A stretch of DNA of 64,000 nucleotides from CAYVKM01 sp964452045 (lineage in GTDB: Bacteria; Calditrichota; Calditrichia; RBG-13-44-9), in contig CAYVKM010000006.1 of assembly GCA_964452045.1 (NCBI GenBank), positions 23,270-87,269 of the forward strand, given 5' to 3'. Positions 18,139 through 28,004 of this stretch are shown here, in pieces. Within the stretch, counting starts at the first letter, position 1. Each line of letters opens with the position of its first letter. The notes beneath the pieces were generated by a model. The model had not been told where the DNA came from. It ran no database searches and saw nothing but the letters and a program-made list of their open reading frames with translations. Position numbers and translations under genes: made by a program.

Positions 18139-21100
18139 ATGAGATTTAAGTCCCTGTTCTCTTTTGTTTCTGTTTTTTTATTGACGAGTTTAGCATTCGG
18201 CCAGTTTGGTCAGAATAAAGTCCAGTACAAAAATTTTGAATGGTATTTTATTCAGAGTAAACATTTTGATATTTACTATTACGAAGGTGGAAAGGAACTG
18301 GCTGAATTTACCGCCGAGGTTGCAGAAAAGGCCTACGAACAGATTAGTCGGGATTACTCTTATGATATCAAAGAGCGTATCGTATTTGTCGTTTATAAAT
18401 CGCATAACGACTGGCAGCAGACCAATGTGGTACTGAGCTATCTGGAAGAAGGCGTCGGTGGTGTTACCGAACTTTATAAAAACAGGATTGTCGTTCCATT
18501 CGAAGGGTCGTACGAACAATTCCGCCATGTGATCCATCATGAGCTGGTACATGGGGTGATGAACGATTTGTTGTATGGTGGATCCATCCAAACCTTGGTT
18601 CGGGGCGAAGTCGTACCTGTCCCGCTCTGGGTATCGGAAGGGTTGGCAGAATTCGCTTCGGTTGGTTGGGAAACCCGAACGGACATGATCGTTAGAGATG
18701 CGGTTCAGACCGGTTATATTCCGCCGGTTCAGTATATGGAATATATAATGCCCTATCAGGCCGGAAACTCGGTCTGGCGCTATATTGCCGAAACTTACGG
18801 AAGACAAAAAATCGGTGAAATCTTGAATAAGTCGAGGGGCAGGATTGGTTTTCAGCAAGTCCTTAAATCTTCCATTGGACAGGACTATGAGGGACTGACC
18901 GAAAAATGGCACAGGTATCTGCGAAAACTTTATGCCCCGGAAGAAAACAACCGGATGGTTCCTAAAGAATTCAGTAAGCAATTAACTGATCATAAAAAAT
19001 TGAATAATTTCCTGAATTTGAGCCCGGCGATTTCTCCCCAGGGAGACAAAATAGCTTACATATCAGATCGCAACGGTTATCAGAATGTCTACCTGATGTC
19101 TGCCATTGATGGAAAGGAAATAAAAACCCTGGTGGACGGGCAGCGCTCAGAAAGTTTTGAAGAATTGCATTTTCTCAGACCGGGAATGAGCTTTTCTCCG
19201 GATGGTAAAAAGCTGGTCATGACAGCAAAAAGTGGTGCCTGGGATGCACTCTATATCATCGATGTTAATTCAGGTGAAAGTGAAAAATATTTAATGGAAA
19301 TGGATGGGGCTTTTACCACATCCTGGTCTCCGGACGGAAGTCGCATCGCTTTTGTGGGAAACAAAAATCAAAAGAGTGATATTTATCTTTTTGATTTAAA
19401 TACCCATACCGTCGAAGCTATGACAAATGATATTTTCACCGACGATCAACCCTCCTGGTCTCCGGATAGCCGTTATATTGCATTTGTTTCGGATCGCGGG
19501 GATTATTTATCGAAAGATGAGATTCCAGCAGATTTTGATATGGGCGAATATGATTACGAATACCGGGATGTTTATATTCTGGACACCCAGACCAAACAAA
19601 TCGAAAGACGGACAAATACCCCTTGGGAAGAAGGTTTTCCCATTTTTTCACCCGATGGTAAAAAGATCGCTTTTATTTCCGACGAGAGTGGTATTTTCAA
19701 TGTCTATCTGCAGGATCTTGAGACGGCTGAGTATTATCCTGTTACCAATATCATGTCCGGAATCCTGCAAATTGGCTGGGATAAGAATGCAAACAAGTTA
19801 GTTTACACGTCTTTTTATCAGGGTGGATTTGATATTTACATGTTGAATAACCCGTTGGAATTAAAACCACTGAAACTTGAATTGACCGATTATGCCAAAT
19901 CCAGGCGAGCCGAGAATGTGCCGGTTTATGCGATAAATTGGTACGAAGAACATCCAGAGGAACAGCAAAAAAAAGGTGAAGAGGTAAAAGAGCTGGAAGG
20001 TGAGCAGCCAGCCGACTATAGCCGATATGTGTTTGGAAGTTACCGGACCAGTGAACCACCTAAGAAACCGAAGATTATTACCCTACCTGAAGAAAAACTG
20101 GTCGATGAAAATGGTGACTATCGCGCCAGAAAATATAAAGTAAAATTTTCTCCCGATATTGTTACCGGGGCTGCGGGTTATAATACGTTTTTCGGAGTTC
20201 AGGGATACGCATCTTTCGCTTTCAGTGATCTGTTGGGAGATCACAAAATATTTTTAAATGCCAGTCTGTGGGCGGATCTGCGCAACAGTACTTTCTCAGT
20301 ACTATATTATTATTTGAAGCGCCGAATCAATTTCGGAATCGGGGGATACCACCTGGTCTACCTGATCTCGGATTATTATTTCAGTGCCATCCGGTATCGA
20401 AACTATGGTACCGTATTTATCGTCTCCTATCCCTTTAACCGTTATAAGCGACTGGACTTTAACCTGATCTGGGATAATGTAAACCTGGAATATCTGGATT
20501 TTTATTCGGATGTCCAAAAGGTAAACACGGTGCTTCCGGAAATTCAATATGTGCACGACAATGTTTTGTGGGGTTTTCAGTGGGGTGTGTTAGCGCCGGT
20601 AAGTGGCTCGAGATATAATTTATCGGCTAGATTTAGTCCAAAATATAATAACACTAGCCTGGAATTCACTACTTTTAAGGTAGATTATCGCCGGTATTTC
20701 ATGTTAAGTCAGAAATACCAGTTTGCGGTCAGAGGGTATTTTGGGGCCAGCTTTGGTAAAAATGCGACCCGGTTTTTCCTGGGTGGGATGGATAACTGGA
20801 TAAATTACAAATATGTGGATCGACGGCGGTTGGGGACGATTGAAGACGTGTTTTATTCGGATTATATCACGCCGCTCCGGGGAGCGATCTATTACGAACG
20901 GGAGGGTAATCGATTTTTCCTGATGAATCTGGAATTCCGTTTCCCGCTTATCGAATACCTGCAGTTGGGTCTACCACCGATTGGTATATTTAACATCCGG
21001 GGTTCGGCCTTCCTGGATATTGGCAGTGCCTGGCAGCAGTCCGGAGATATCTGGAATGTTGACGGATTCAGAGGAGTATCCAGACTGCCCAACGGACAAA

Positions 21101-21249
21101 AACAATTCCAGGATTTGGTCAGTGGGTATGGAATTGGTTCCCGGGTATATTTTATTGGGATCCTGCTCCGGTTTGATGTGGCATGGCCAAATAACTATTT
21201 CAGATCAGGGAAACCAATGTATTATTGGTCATTAGGTCTTGATTTTTAG
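18139..21249 (+). CDS. Peptidase MA-like / TolB-propeller / BamA-type barrel fusion
   Basis: A 1036-residue outer-membrane protein with three parts. After the signal peptide (cleaved near AFGQ), residues about 25-280 form a gluzincin-type peptidase domain with HHELVH as the zinc motif and WVSEGLAEF as the downstream Glu ligand. Residues about 300-580 are PD40/TolB propeller blades (ISPQGDKIAYISD, FSPDGKKLVMTA, WSPDGSRIAFVG, WSPDSRYIAFVSD and FSPDGKKIAFISD). The C-terminal 350 residues are a surface-antigen/BamA-like barrel with GxF...RGsR-type strands ending in YWSLGLDF. The active-site residues look intact, so proteolysis is plausible but not proven. It is monocistronic, with a strong terminator after it. 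Confidence 0.85.
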   Translation: MRFKSLFSFVSVFLLTSLAFGQFGQNKVQYKNFEWYFIQSKHFDIYYYEGGKELAEFTAEVAEKAYEQISRDYSYDIKERIVFVVYKSHNDWQQTNVVLSYLEEGVGGVTELYKNRIVVPFEGSYEQFRHVIHHELVHGVMNDLLYGGSIQTLVRGEVVPVPLWVSEGLAEFASVGWETRTDMIVRDAVQTGYIPPVQYMEYIMPYQAGNSVWRYIAETYGRQKIGEILNKSRGRIGFQQVLKSSIGQDYEGLTEKWHRYLRKLYAPEENNRMVPKEFSKQLTDHKKLNNFLNLSPAISPQGDKIAYISDRNGYQNVYLMSAIDGKEIKTLVDGQRSESFEELHFLRPGMSFSPDGKKLVMTAKSGAWDALYIIDVNSGESEKYLMEMDGAFTTSWSPDGSRIAFVGNKNQKSDIYLFDLNTHTVEAMTNDIFTDDQPSWSPDSRYIAFVSDRGDYLSKDEIPADFDMGEYDYEYRDVYILDTQTKQIERRTNTPWEEGFPIFSPDGKKIAFISDESGIFNVYLQDLETAEYYPVTNIMSGILQIGWDKNANKLVYTSFYQGGFDIYMLNNPLELKPLKLELTDYAKSRRAENVPVYAINWYEEHPEEQQKKGEEVKELEGEQPADYSRYVFGSYRTSEPPKKPKIITLPEEKLVDENGDYRARKYKVKFSPDIVTGAAGYNTFFGVQGYASFAFSDLLGDHKIFLNASLWADLRNSTFSVLYYYLKRRINFGIGGYHLVYLISDYYFSAIRYRNYGTVFIVSYPFNRYKRLDFNLIWDNVNLEYLDFYSDVQKVNTVLPEIQYVHDNVLWGFQWGVLAPVSGSRYNLSARFSPKYNNTSLEFTTFKVDYRRYFMLSQKYQFAVRGYFGASFGKNATRFFLGGMDNWINYKYVDRRRLGTIEDVFYSDYITPLRGAIYYEREGNRFFLMNLEFRFPLIEYLQLGLPPIGIFNIRGSAFLDIGSAWQQSGDIWNVDGFRGVSRLPNGQKQFQDLVSGYGIGSRVYFIGILLRFDVAWPNNYFRSGKPMYYWSLGLDF

Positions 21250-21272
21250 ACACCATTAAGGTTTAAATTATC

Positions 21273-21306
21273 AAAAGCCTGTTTGAGCGATCAAGCAGGC
21301 TTTTTT
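21273..21306 (+). terminator. Terminator after the peptidase/propeller/barrel gene
   Basis: A 10-bp stem with one G-T wobble (GCCTGTTTGA at 21277-21286 with TCAAGCAGGC at 21291-21300), a GCGA tetraloop and a T-run. Confidence 0.9.
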
Positions 21307-21403
21307 ATTGCCGGATTGGAAGCTAAAATCAAATAATAATTTTGGTCACTTCCTATGCCGGTATTATATTCTTTTAGTTATTCATCTGAAAAACGTAATA
21401 TCG

Positions 21404-22765
21404 ATGGCTAAGAGTCGTACAATATTTATCTGCAATAACTGTGGATACGAAAGTTTGAAATGGGCCGGGAAATGTCCGGAATGTGGACACTGGAACAGTT
21501 TTGAGGAAGTTGAAAAAGTAAGTGCCGGTTCTTCCCAGAAAAAGCCTTCTTCTTCAACCATTCCAGGTATTTTGTCGGAAATAAAATTTGGTCAGCAGGA
21601 GGATAGAATAATAACCGGGATGCGGGAGTTAGACCGGGTGCTTGGGGGTGGTATCTATCCTGCTTCGGTTAATCTGATTGCCGGGGATCCGGGAATCGGG
21701 AAATCCACTCTACTGCTACAGCTGGCCGGTCTGCTGACCCGAAAAAATATTTCCACACTTTATATCACTGGTGAGGAATCGCTCCACCAGATTCGCGGGC
21801 GTTATGAACGCCTGGGATTGAACGATCTTCCCATTCCAGTGCTTGCTGAAACGGAGTTGGAAAATATTTTGGTTCAAATTGAAAAAGATTTTCCCAGGGT
21901 GGTAATTATCGATTCAATACAATCCATTTATTCTTCCCATATTTCCGGTGCACCAGGAAATGTGGGACAGGTCAGGGAATGTGCGGCAAGACTATTCAGA
22001 TCGGCAAAAGAAAATAATTGGTCACTTTTTCTGGTTGGTCATATTACCAAGGAGGGGGGAATTGCCGGCCCGAAAATCCTGGAGCATATGGTGGATGTGG
22101 TTATCTATTTCGAAGGGGATTCGCTTTACCGCTATCGTATCTTGCGCTCATTAAAAAACAGATTTGGCGCTACCAATGAATTGGGATTATTCTACATGGA
22201 AAAAGAAGGATTAAAAGAGGTGGACAATCCTTCCAAACTTTTTCTTTCCAATGGCCAGATTTCCCAGCCGGGCACCAGTGTGATTTGCAGCTTTGAAGGA
22301 ACCCGGCCCATCCTGGGCGAGATTCAGGCATTAGTGTCCCGCTCGAATTATGGTGTACCGCAGCGAACGGTAAGTGGATTCGACCAGCGCCGGCTGGCCC
22401 TGATTCTGGCCATTCTGGAGAAACATTGTGGTTTGAATTTCGGTTTTCAGGATGTTTTTGTAAAAATTGCCGGAGGCCTTCGCATTGATGATCCTGGTAT
22501 TGATCTGGGAATTGCCTGCGCAATCTATTCCAGTTTAACCGACAGACCGCTTCAAGATTCGGCAGTTTACATCGGAGAACTTGGATTAAATGGGGATATT
22601 CGTCCGGTCTCACAACTGGACAGAAGAATTCAGGAAGCGATTCATCTGGGATTCAGGCATGTTTATATTTCTTCAATGGAGGATAAAAATGTCCGGCAGC
22701 CGCAAATTATCAGGATCAGAAATATCCGGGAAATTATTCAGCCCCCCAAATCAGGTAATAAGTAA
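21404..22765 (+). CDS. radA: DNA repair protein RadA (Sms)
   Basis: A 453-residue ATPase that helps recombination by driving branch migration at D-loops. The start at 21404 is chosen because the family always begins with a short tail before the zinc finger, here C10-x2-C13...C24-x2-C27. Then come Walker A (AGDPGIGKST), the RadA-specific KNRFG motif (LKNRFGATNELG) and a C-terminal Lon-protease-like domain (GGLRIDDPGIDLGIACAI). The length is exactly typical. The longer upstream frame is not supported by any ribosome site. The next gene begins 8 bases after its stop. Confidence 0.95.
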   Translation: MAKSRTIFICNNCGYESLKWAGKCPECGHWNSFEEVEKVSAGSSQKKPSSSTIPGILSEIKFGQQEDRIITGMRELDRVLGGGIYPASVNLIAGDPGIGKSTLLLQLAGLLTRKNISTLYITGEESLHQIRGRYERLGLNDLPIPVLAETELENILVQIEKDFPRVVIIDSIQSIYSSHISGAPGNVGQVRECAARLFRSAKENNWSLFLVGHITKEGGIAGPKILEHMVDVVIYFEGDSLYRYRILRSLKNRFGATNELGLFYMEKEGLKEVDNPSKLFLSNGQISQPGTSVICSFEGTRPILGEIQALVSRSNYGVPQRTVSGFDQRRLALILAILEKHCGLNFGFQDVFVKIAGGLRIDDPGIDLGIACAIYSSLTDRPLQDSAVYIGELGLNGDIRPVSQLDRRIQEAIHLGFRHVYISSMEDKNVRQPQIIRIRNIREIIQPPKSGNK

Positions 22766-22772
22766 ACGGAGA

Positions 22773-23708
22773 ATGATAAATTTGAAATATCTGCCATTAA
22801 CTTTGTTGATCTACTTTTTATTTTTATCGGGTGGATTTACCCAGGAATCTCTCGTCCCGGAACAAATCGATGGCTGGCAGCTAAATTCAGTTGTTACCGG
22901 TGATATTACCCCCTCCGGGGTGTTTCGGGAAAATGTTGCCATGGATTTGGATTCGGAGGGTAACCTGTATATTGTCGACCGGGGCAGAAACCGCCTGGTG
23001 AAATTTTCCCCGGAAGGTTTTTTTCTGCATGAGGTTGGAGGCTTTGGAGATGGAGCTGAGGAATTTAATGATCCCCGGGACGTGGATGCCCATTTAACCC
23101 TTAATATCTATGTGGCGGATTACAATAACGATCGGATTGTACGTTTCGACCAAAGATTGAATTATTTGAATGAATTTAAATCGAGTGAAGACAGTCCAAT
23201 CTTCTTCGAAAGACCCTTGAGTGTCGCGGTCTCAAATCAGTATGATATCTTTCTGCTGGATGACCTTAACAAGGAGGTCATCAAAATTAACCGGTTCAAT
23301 CAGCCATTAATTGCTTTTGGCAATGCTTCGGACAATCTGGGACAATTGTTAGGACCTTATCAACTGGCAATCAGTCAGAAGAACGAGGTTTATGTCACTG
23401 ACCGGTTGCAGAAAGCAGTGGTTATTTTCGATTATCTGGGCAATTTTAATATGGAACTGACACACCCGGAATTTCAGGATCCCAAAGGGATTGATATCGA
23501 TTTTTATGATCAGCTTGTGATTACCGATCCCATAGCCCGAAAAATATTTTTTTTCCGGGATCATTCATCTTTTATCCAGGAACTTGATCTAAAACCTGCC
23601 GGTTTGATTCCCGTTGATGCGTTTTACTGGCAGCCCCGGGGTAAAAAGATTGCCTATCTGTACATTCTTACCTCACAAAAATGCCTGGTCTTTACCAAAA
23701 ATCTGTAG
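22773..23708 (+). CDS. Exported NHL-repeat propeller protein
   Basis: A 311-residue protein with a signal peptide (cleaved near GFTQ) and about six NHL repeats, recognisable as NLYIVDRGRNRLVKFSPEG, NIYVADYNNDRIVRFDQ, DIFLLDDLNKEVIKIN, EVYVTDRLQKAVVIFD and QLVITDPIARKIFFFRD. It forms a six-bladed propeller in the envelope. The ATG at 22773 follows cggaga; the longer upstream frame overlaps radA and is rejected. It is translated right after RadA, though the functions look unrelated. The ligand is unknown. Confidence 0.8.
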   Translation: MINLKYLPLTLLIYFLFLSGGFTQESLVPEQIDGWQLNSVVTGDITPSGVFRENVAMDLDSEGNLYIVDRGRNRLVKFSPEGFFLHEVGGFGDGAEEFNDPRDVDAHLTLNIYVADYNNDRIVRFDQRLNYLNEFKSSEDSPIFFERPLSVAVSNQYDIFLLDDLNKEVIKINRFNQPLIAFGNASDNLGQLLGPYQLAISQKNEVYVTDRLQKAVVIFDYLGNFNMELTHPEFQDPKGIDIDFYDQLVITDPIARKIFFFRDHSSFIQELDLKPAGLIPVDAFYWQPRGKKIAYLYILTSQKCLVFTKNL

Positions 23709-24012
23709 TCGAATTTTCATTTTTCTTAATTTCCAAACTACAAATTTTTTAAGATCCGCTGTCGATAATTTCCTGACAGGGAATTGAATGCCCTCAGATT
23801 TTTAGTGTGAATTGGTTCTTTTGTTTGACCCGGGTGCGATTCGTGATTATTATGCAAAAGAGGAAACTATCCGGATGGTTAATAATTGAATTATATATCC
23901 GGATACACAAAAAACACTTTTTATTCGCAGACATACAGTCTTAAATTAAGAATTAAAGATAATATTTGAATACAATTTAACATATATCAAGAAACGCGAT
24001 TGAGGATCAATT
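23709..24012 (+). other. Intergenic region upstream of RNase Y, 304 bases
   Basis: An AT-rich gap with no open frame of note, no hairpin with a T-run, and no recognised RNA. It presumably contains the rny promoter, but no convincing -35/-10 pair stood out. Confidence 0.4.
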
Positions 24013-25629
24013 ATGAATACATTAGTAATCATTGCTGCAGGTCTCATTGGTTTGGTCATTGGGGCCGTGGTTTATCATTTTATTAGTCTTCGCAAAGTAA
24101 ACAGCGCCGAAAAAAAGGCCAAAGAGATGCTGGATAATGCGGAAAAGAAAGTTGAGAAAATGGAACGGGAAGCTTATCTCTCTGCCAAGGAGAAACTGTA
24201 TCAGGAAAAAAATCAGTTTATTAAACAGATGAAACAACAGGAAGGCAATTTTAACAAGAATGAAGAACGGCTTCGGCAGAGGGAGAAAGAGCTGAGAAAG
24301 CTGGGAAATAAATATCAGGAAAAAGAGTGGCAGACCAAAAAACGTGAGCAGGAGCTGATTAAATGGGAACAGAGCATCAATGAGAAACAAAAAGAAGTTG
24401 ATGCCCTGAAAGAAAAAGAAATCATCACGCTGGAAAGTTTGAGTGGATTGAATAAAGAAGATGCAAAAAAGTTGTTGATGGATAATATGATTTCCCGGGC
24501 GCGGGCGGAATCCGCCCAAATGATCCTAGATATAAAACGGGAAGCCGAAGAGCGGGCACGCTGGGAATCCAAAGAAATTATGGCATTTGCTATAGAACGG
24601 ATGGCAACCGAGTACACCATGGAATCCACTCTTATTACGGTGGAACTGCCCAATGACGACTGGAAGGGTATTATCATCGGGAGGGAAGGACGCAATATTA
24701 AGGCATTTGAAGCGGCCACCGGGGTGAAGGTGATTGTGGACGATACGCCCGAAACCGTGGTTATGTCCAGTTTCGATCCGGTTAAACGGGAGATTGCCCG
24801 GATTGCCATGGAGAAGCTGATCAGAAATAAAAACATCAATCCTAAAGCTATCGAAACCGAAGTGGAGAAAGCCACTAAAGAAGTGGAAGCCAGCGTAAAG
24901 AAGGCTTCGGAAGAAACCTTGCAGGAATTGAAGATCAAAAATGTCCATCCGGAGATGCGGGAATATCTTGGGCGGTTGAAATATCGAACCAGTTATGGGC
25001 AGAATATTCTGCAGCATTCCAAAGAAGTTGCCTGGCTGGCCGGAGGAATGGCTGCAGAACTTGGGCTGGATGTTGAACTTGCCAAAAGAGCAGGTCTTTT
25101 TCATGATATTGGAAAGGCAGTAAGCGGGGATTCGGAAGGGAGTCATGTGTCTATTGGTGTGGAAGTAACCACTCGTTGCGGTGAACATCCGGTAGTCATC
25201 AATTCCGTCCTGGCCCATCATGAAGAAGCGGAACCGATCTCACCGATTTCGGTGCTGGTAACTGCGGCAGATCGCATTAGCGGTGCCCGCCCCGGCGCAC
25301 GGCGGGAATCTCTGGAAGCTTATGCAGAGCGGATTACTAAACTGGAAGAGCTGGCAAACTCATTTGAAGGGGTGGGTAAAACCTACGCACTCTCTGCCGG
25401 ACGCGAAATCCGGGTGATGATATTGCCCGAGAAGCTTTCCGACAACGAGACAAAATTGCTGGCATCGGATATTGCCCGTAAAATTAAAGAAACCATGGAA
25501 TATCCGGGTCAGATTAAAGTAACAGTGATCCGGCAAACCATTGCCAATAGTTTTACCGATGAATTTCTTCCCGGACAGAATGGGAAGAAAGCCGAACCGG
25601 TTTTAAACGAATCTACGAATCCTAACTAA
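24013..25629 (+). CDS. rny: Ribonuclease Y
   Basis: A 538-residue membrane-anchored endoribonuclease that starts mRNA decay. It has an N-terminal transmembrane helix (residues 3-25), a long charged coiled coil (about 30-190), and a KH domain with GIIIGREGRNIKAFE. It ends in an HD phosphohydrolase domain with LFHDIGKA (HD pair) and the conserved LAHHEEAEP and AADRISGARPGARRE segments. Domain order and length match the family. The ferritin-like gene follows after 14 bases, with no terminator in between. Confidence 0.95.
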   Translation: MNTLVIIAAGLIGLVIGAVVYHFISLRKVNSAEKKAKEMLDNAEKKVEKMEREAYLSAKEKLYQEKNQFIKQMKQQEGNFNKNEERLRQREKELRKLGNKYQEKEWQTKKREQELIKWEQSINEKQKEVDALKEKEIITLESLSGLNKEDAKKLLMDNMISRARAESAQMILDIKREAEERARWESKEIMAFAIERMATEYTMESTLITVELPNDDWKGIIIGREGRNIKAFEAATGVKVIVDDTPETVVMSSFDPVKREIARIAMEKLIRNKNINPKAIETEVEKATKEVEASVKKASEETLQELKIKNVHPEMREYLGRLKYRTSYGQNILQHSKEVAWLAGGMAAELGLDVELAKRAGLFHDIGKAVSGDSEGSHVSIGVEVTTRCGEHPVVINSVLAHHEEAEPISPISVLVTAADRISGARPGARRESLEAYAERITKLEELANSFEGVGKTYALSAGREIRVMILPEKLSDNETKLLASDIARKIKETMEYPGQIKVTVIRQTIANSFTDEFLPGQNGKKAEPVLNESTNPN

Positions 25630-25643
25630 AAATATAGGTGGTT

Positions 25644-26099
25644 ATGTCCGACAATTCCCAGGAATCTGTTCATGCGCTTATTATGGCGATGCATAATGAG
25701 CTCGATACCATACAAATCTACGAGCATATTTTAAAATATTTAAAAGATTCCAAAGCTCGTGAGTTACTTCACCGTTTGATTGTGGAAGAACATAACCATG
25801 AGCAGGAGATAAAGGAAAAAATATTGTCGGCCGGAGGCGAGGTTCCTCAACCGGATACCAAACCCCACGAAGATTTTCCCAACCGGGAACAGCTTCTGGA
25901 TCTGGAATTGGAGAATTGCAGTATTTCCGAACTGGTAAATCTGGCCATTGAGAATGAACGGATGAGCCGGGATTTTTATCTGGCCCAGCAGGACAGGGCC
26001 ACCTCGCCGGAGGTGAAGGCGGTATTTAAATGGCTGGTGGAGCAGGAGGATGAACACATCCGAAATCTTAAAGCGGAGTACGGTGAATTACTCGGTTGA
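25644..26099 (+). CDS. Ferritin-like (rubrerythrin-type) diiron protein
   Basis: A 151-residue four-helix bundle with Glu/His pairs placed as in rubrerythrin and related proteins: ALIMAMHNELDTIQIYEHI, IVEEHNHEQEI, AIENERMSRDFY and VEQEDEHIRNL. The repeated E-x6-Y and E-x2-H patterns suggest a diiron site used in peroxide reduction or iron handling. There is no C-terminal rubredoxin domain (no CxxC). The ATG at 25644 is preferred over a GTG six bases upstream. It probably shares a transcript with rny. Confidence 0.8.
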   Translation: MSDNSQESVHALIMAMHNELDTIQIYEHILKYLKDSKARELLHRLIVEEHNHEQEIKEKILSAGGEVPQPDTKPHEDFPNREQLLDLELENCSISELVNLAIENERMSRDFYLAQQDRATSPEVKAVFKWLVEQEDEHIRNLKAEYGELLG

Positions 26100-26284
26100 T
26101 CCCCTTCCCCCAATATCTGCATGATTTGTAATATTCTTGATATTTCCATTAGTTATTTAAGACCTATATTGCGACCTTTCCTTGATTTCAATGATATTTG
26201 AAATCCCAACCATAAAAATTATAATAACATAAAAATTAATTTTTTATTATATTAGAAAAGACCTGAGCAAAATTGGAATTTAAT

Positions 26285-27115
26285 ATGAATAAATCGTTTA
26301 AGATTCGGGATGCCGGAGTGGCTGGCTCATTTTATTCCCGGGACAAACTGATCCTAGAACGGGAAATGAGCATGATGCTGGAAGCGGCAAATCTCATGAA
26401 GACCGAACGACCAATTCGCGCTATTATTGCTCCCCATGCCGGCTATCTTTATTCCGGAGGTGTTGCCGCCCGGGCCTATGCTCAGATCCTTAATTCCAGT
26501 TACAAACGGGTGGTAGTCATTGCCCCGAGTCATGAAGACTCCTTTACCTTCAACAGCATCTATCCGGGTCTGGGCTATCGCACGCCACTGGGAGAAATTC
26601 AAATCGATAACGATCTGGCTGAAAAACTGGTAGATGCCAGTGCGGAGATAAAATTTGATGAACTTGGCCATTCAAAGAATGAGCACTCGCTTGAGGTTCA
26701 ACTGCCATTTTTACAATGGAGTCTGGGAAAATTTAAATTTATACCGGTTTCCATGGGTAAACAGGAGAAACAGCAGATCGATGCGTTGGCGGCTGCCCTC
26801 TCCAAGGTGCTTTCGCCTGAGGGAACACTGATTGTAGCCAGCACAGATCTTTCCCACATGCATCCCCAGCATGAGGCCGAATTATTAGACCAGGTAGCGA
26901 TCGAATCCATAGAACGTCTGGAAGAAAACCGACTGTGGAATGATATCCAGAATGGGCGGACAGAAATGTGCGGTTACGGCCCGGCCATTGTAGCCATAAA
27001 AACAGCCAAAGCTATGGGGGCCGGCAAAGCCAAAGTGCTTTTATACCGTAATTCAGGCGATATTACCGGGGATATGAGTGAAGTGGTCGGTTATATGTCT
27101 GCGATTATTTATTAA
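26285..27115 (+). CDS. amrB: MEMO1-family protein (AmmeMemoRadiSam system protein B)
   Basis: A 276-residue protein of the MEMO family, related to LigB-type extradiol dioxygenases. Visible motifs are VAGSFYSRD, IAPHAGYLYSGGVAARAYA, IAPSHEDSF, LGHSKNEHSLEVQLPFLQW and ASTDLSHMHP, which carry the conserved His/Asp/Cys-pocket residues. The ATG at 26285 is preferred over a TTG twelve bases upstream. The AMMECR1 homologue starts 171 bases downstream. In bacteria these two usually occur with a radical SAM enzyme, which is not present in this window. The reaction is not settled for bacterial members. Confidence 0.9.
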   Translation: MNKSFKIRDAGVAGSFYSRDKLILEREMSMMLEAANLMKTERPIRAIIAPHAGYLYSGGVAARAYAQILNSSYKRVVVIAPSHEDSFTFNSIYPGLGYRTPLGEIQIDNDLAEKLVDASAEIKFDELGHSKNEHSLEVQLPFLQWSLGKFKFIPVSMGKQEKQQIDALAAALSKVLSPEGTLIVASTDLSHMHPQHEAELLDQVAIESIERLEENRLWNDIQNGRTEMCGYGPAIVAIKTAKAMGAGKAKVLLYRNSGDITGDMSEVVGYMSAIIY

Positions 27116-27286
27116 GATAGAATGAATTCAAAATCAGTAAAACTTCCATCGAATCCTTGAACCAGTCTTTTTATCGATTTTGATATAGATTCAAAATAAA
27201 TTTTTTTGAGGTCAGGAAAATTGACGAAAAGACAATTTTTGCTTTTGTTTTTCATATGTGTAATCCCGATTGAGGAAGGATTCGTT

Positions 27287-27904
27287 ATGAGTGATAAAAT
27301 TGAGCCAATTGTCGGATTAAACAAAGATGAAAAAATATATCTTTTAGAATTAGCCCGGAATACAATTTCAGAGCTGATTTCCCACCACAAGTTTCCGGTC
27401 ACCACTCCTGTTTCCGACAAGGTAAAAGAAGATTTCGGGGTCTTTGTAACACTTCACAAAAACGGACAATTGCGGGGTTGCATCGGCTATATTGAAGGAA
27501 TTAAACCTTTATACAAAGCAGTGATGGAGATGGCCGAGTCTGCGGCGTTCCGGGATCCGCGTTTTCCCGCTGTGCGGCGGGAGGAAGTGGATGATTTGGA
27601 AATTGAAATATCGGTTTTATCGCCAGTGGTGAAGATAGAGGATGTTAAGCAAATTGAGGTGGGTAAACATGGTATTATCATTCAAAGAGGGCCGTATCAA
27701 AGAGGCCTGTTGCTGCCGCAGGTCGCTACCGAATGGGGATGGAACCGGGAGGAGTTTTTAACTCAAACCTGCTACAAAGCAGGGCTTCCCGGGGATGCCT
27801 GGAAGGACAAAGAAACGGAGATCTCAATTTTCTCTGCGGAAATTTTTAATGAAAAGGAACTGCATCTCTTAAAGAAAGATAAAAGTTCTCAACAGGAAAA
27901 CTAA
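27287..27904 (+). CDS. amrA: AMMECR1-domain protein (AmmeMemoRadiSam system protein A)
   Basis: A 205-residue AMMECR1 protein. The start at 27287 is chosen because GAGGAAGGA lies six bases before it, while the longer frame has a hydrophobic extension without a ribosome site. The family signatures GVFVTLHKNGQLRGCIGYIE (LRGCIG core), AFRDPRFPAV and LEIEISVLSP are present, followed by LLLPQVATEWGW and TQTCYKAGLP. The function is unknown. It is consistently linked in genomes to the MEMO protein encoded just upstream and to a radical SAM enzyme. Confidence 0.9.
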   Translation: MSDKIEPIVGLNKDEKIYLLELARNTISELISHHKFPVTTPVSDKVKEDFGVFVTLHKNGQLRGCIGYIEGIKPLYKAVMEMAESAAFRDPRFPAVRREEVDDLEIEISVLSPVVKIEDVKQIEVGKHGIIIQRGPYQRGLLLPQVATEWGWNREEFLTQTCYKAGLPGDAWKDKETEISIFSAEIFNEKELHLLKKDKSSQQEN

Positions 27905-28004
27905 TTTGATCACTTTGGAATGGATCCATTTAAAAATTAGAAACTTCTGAAAAATTTTGTTTAATGTTCAATGAACTTAGGCAAAAGAAAGATTACTCTT
28001 ATCT

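Noticed and set aside
24315..24938. Long minus-strand open frames within RNase Y (also 24526-25221)
   Set aside because: They are antisense to a strongly conserved gene with all motifs in the sense frame; long antisense frames arise from its codon pattern.
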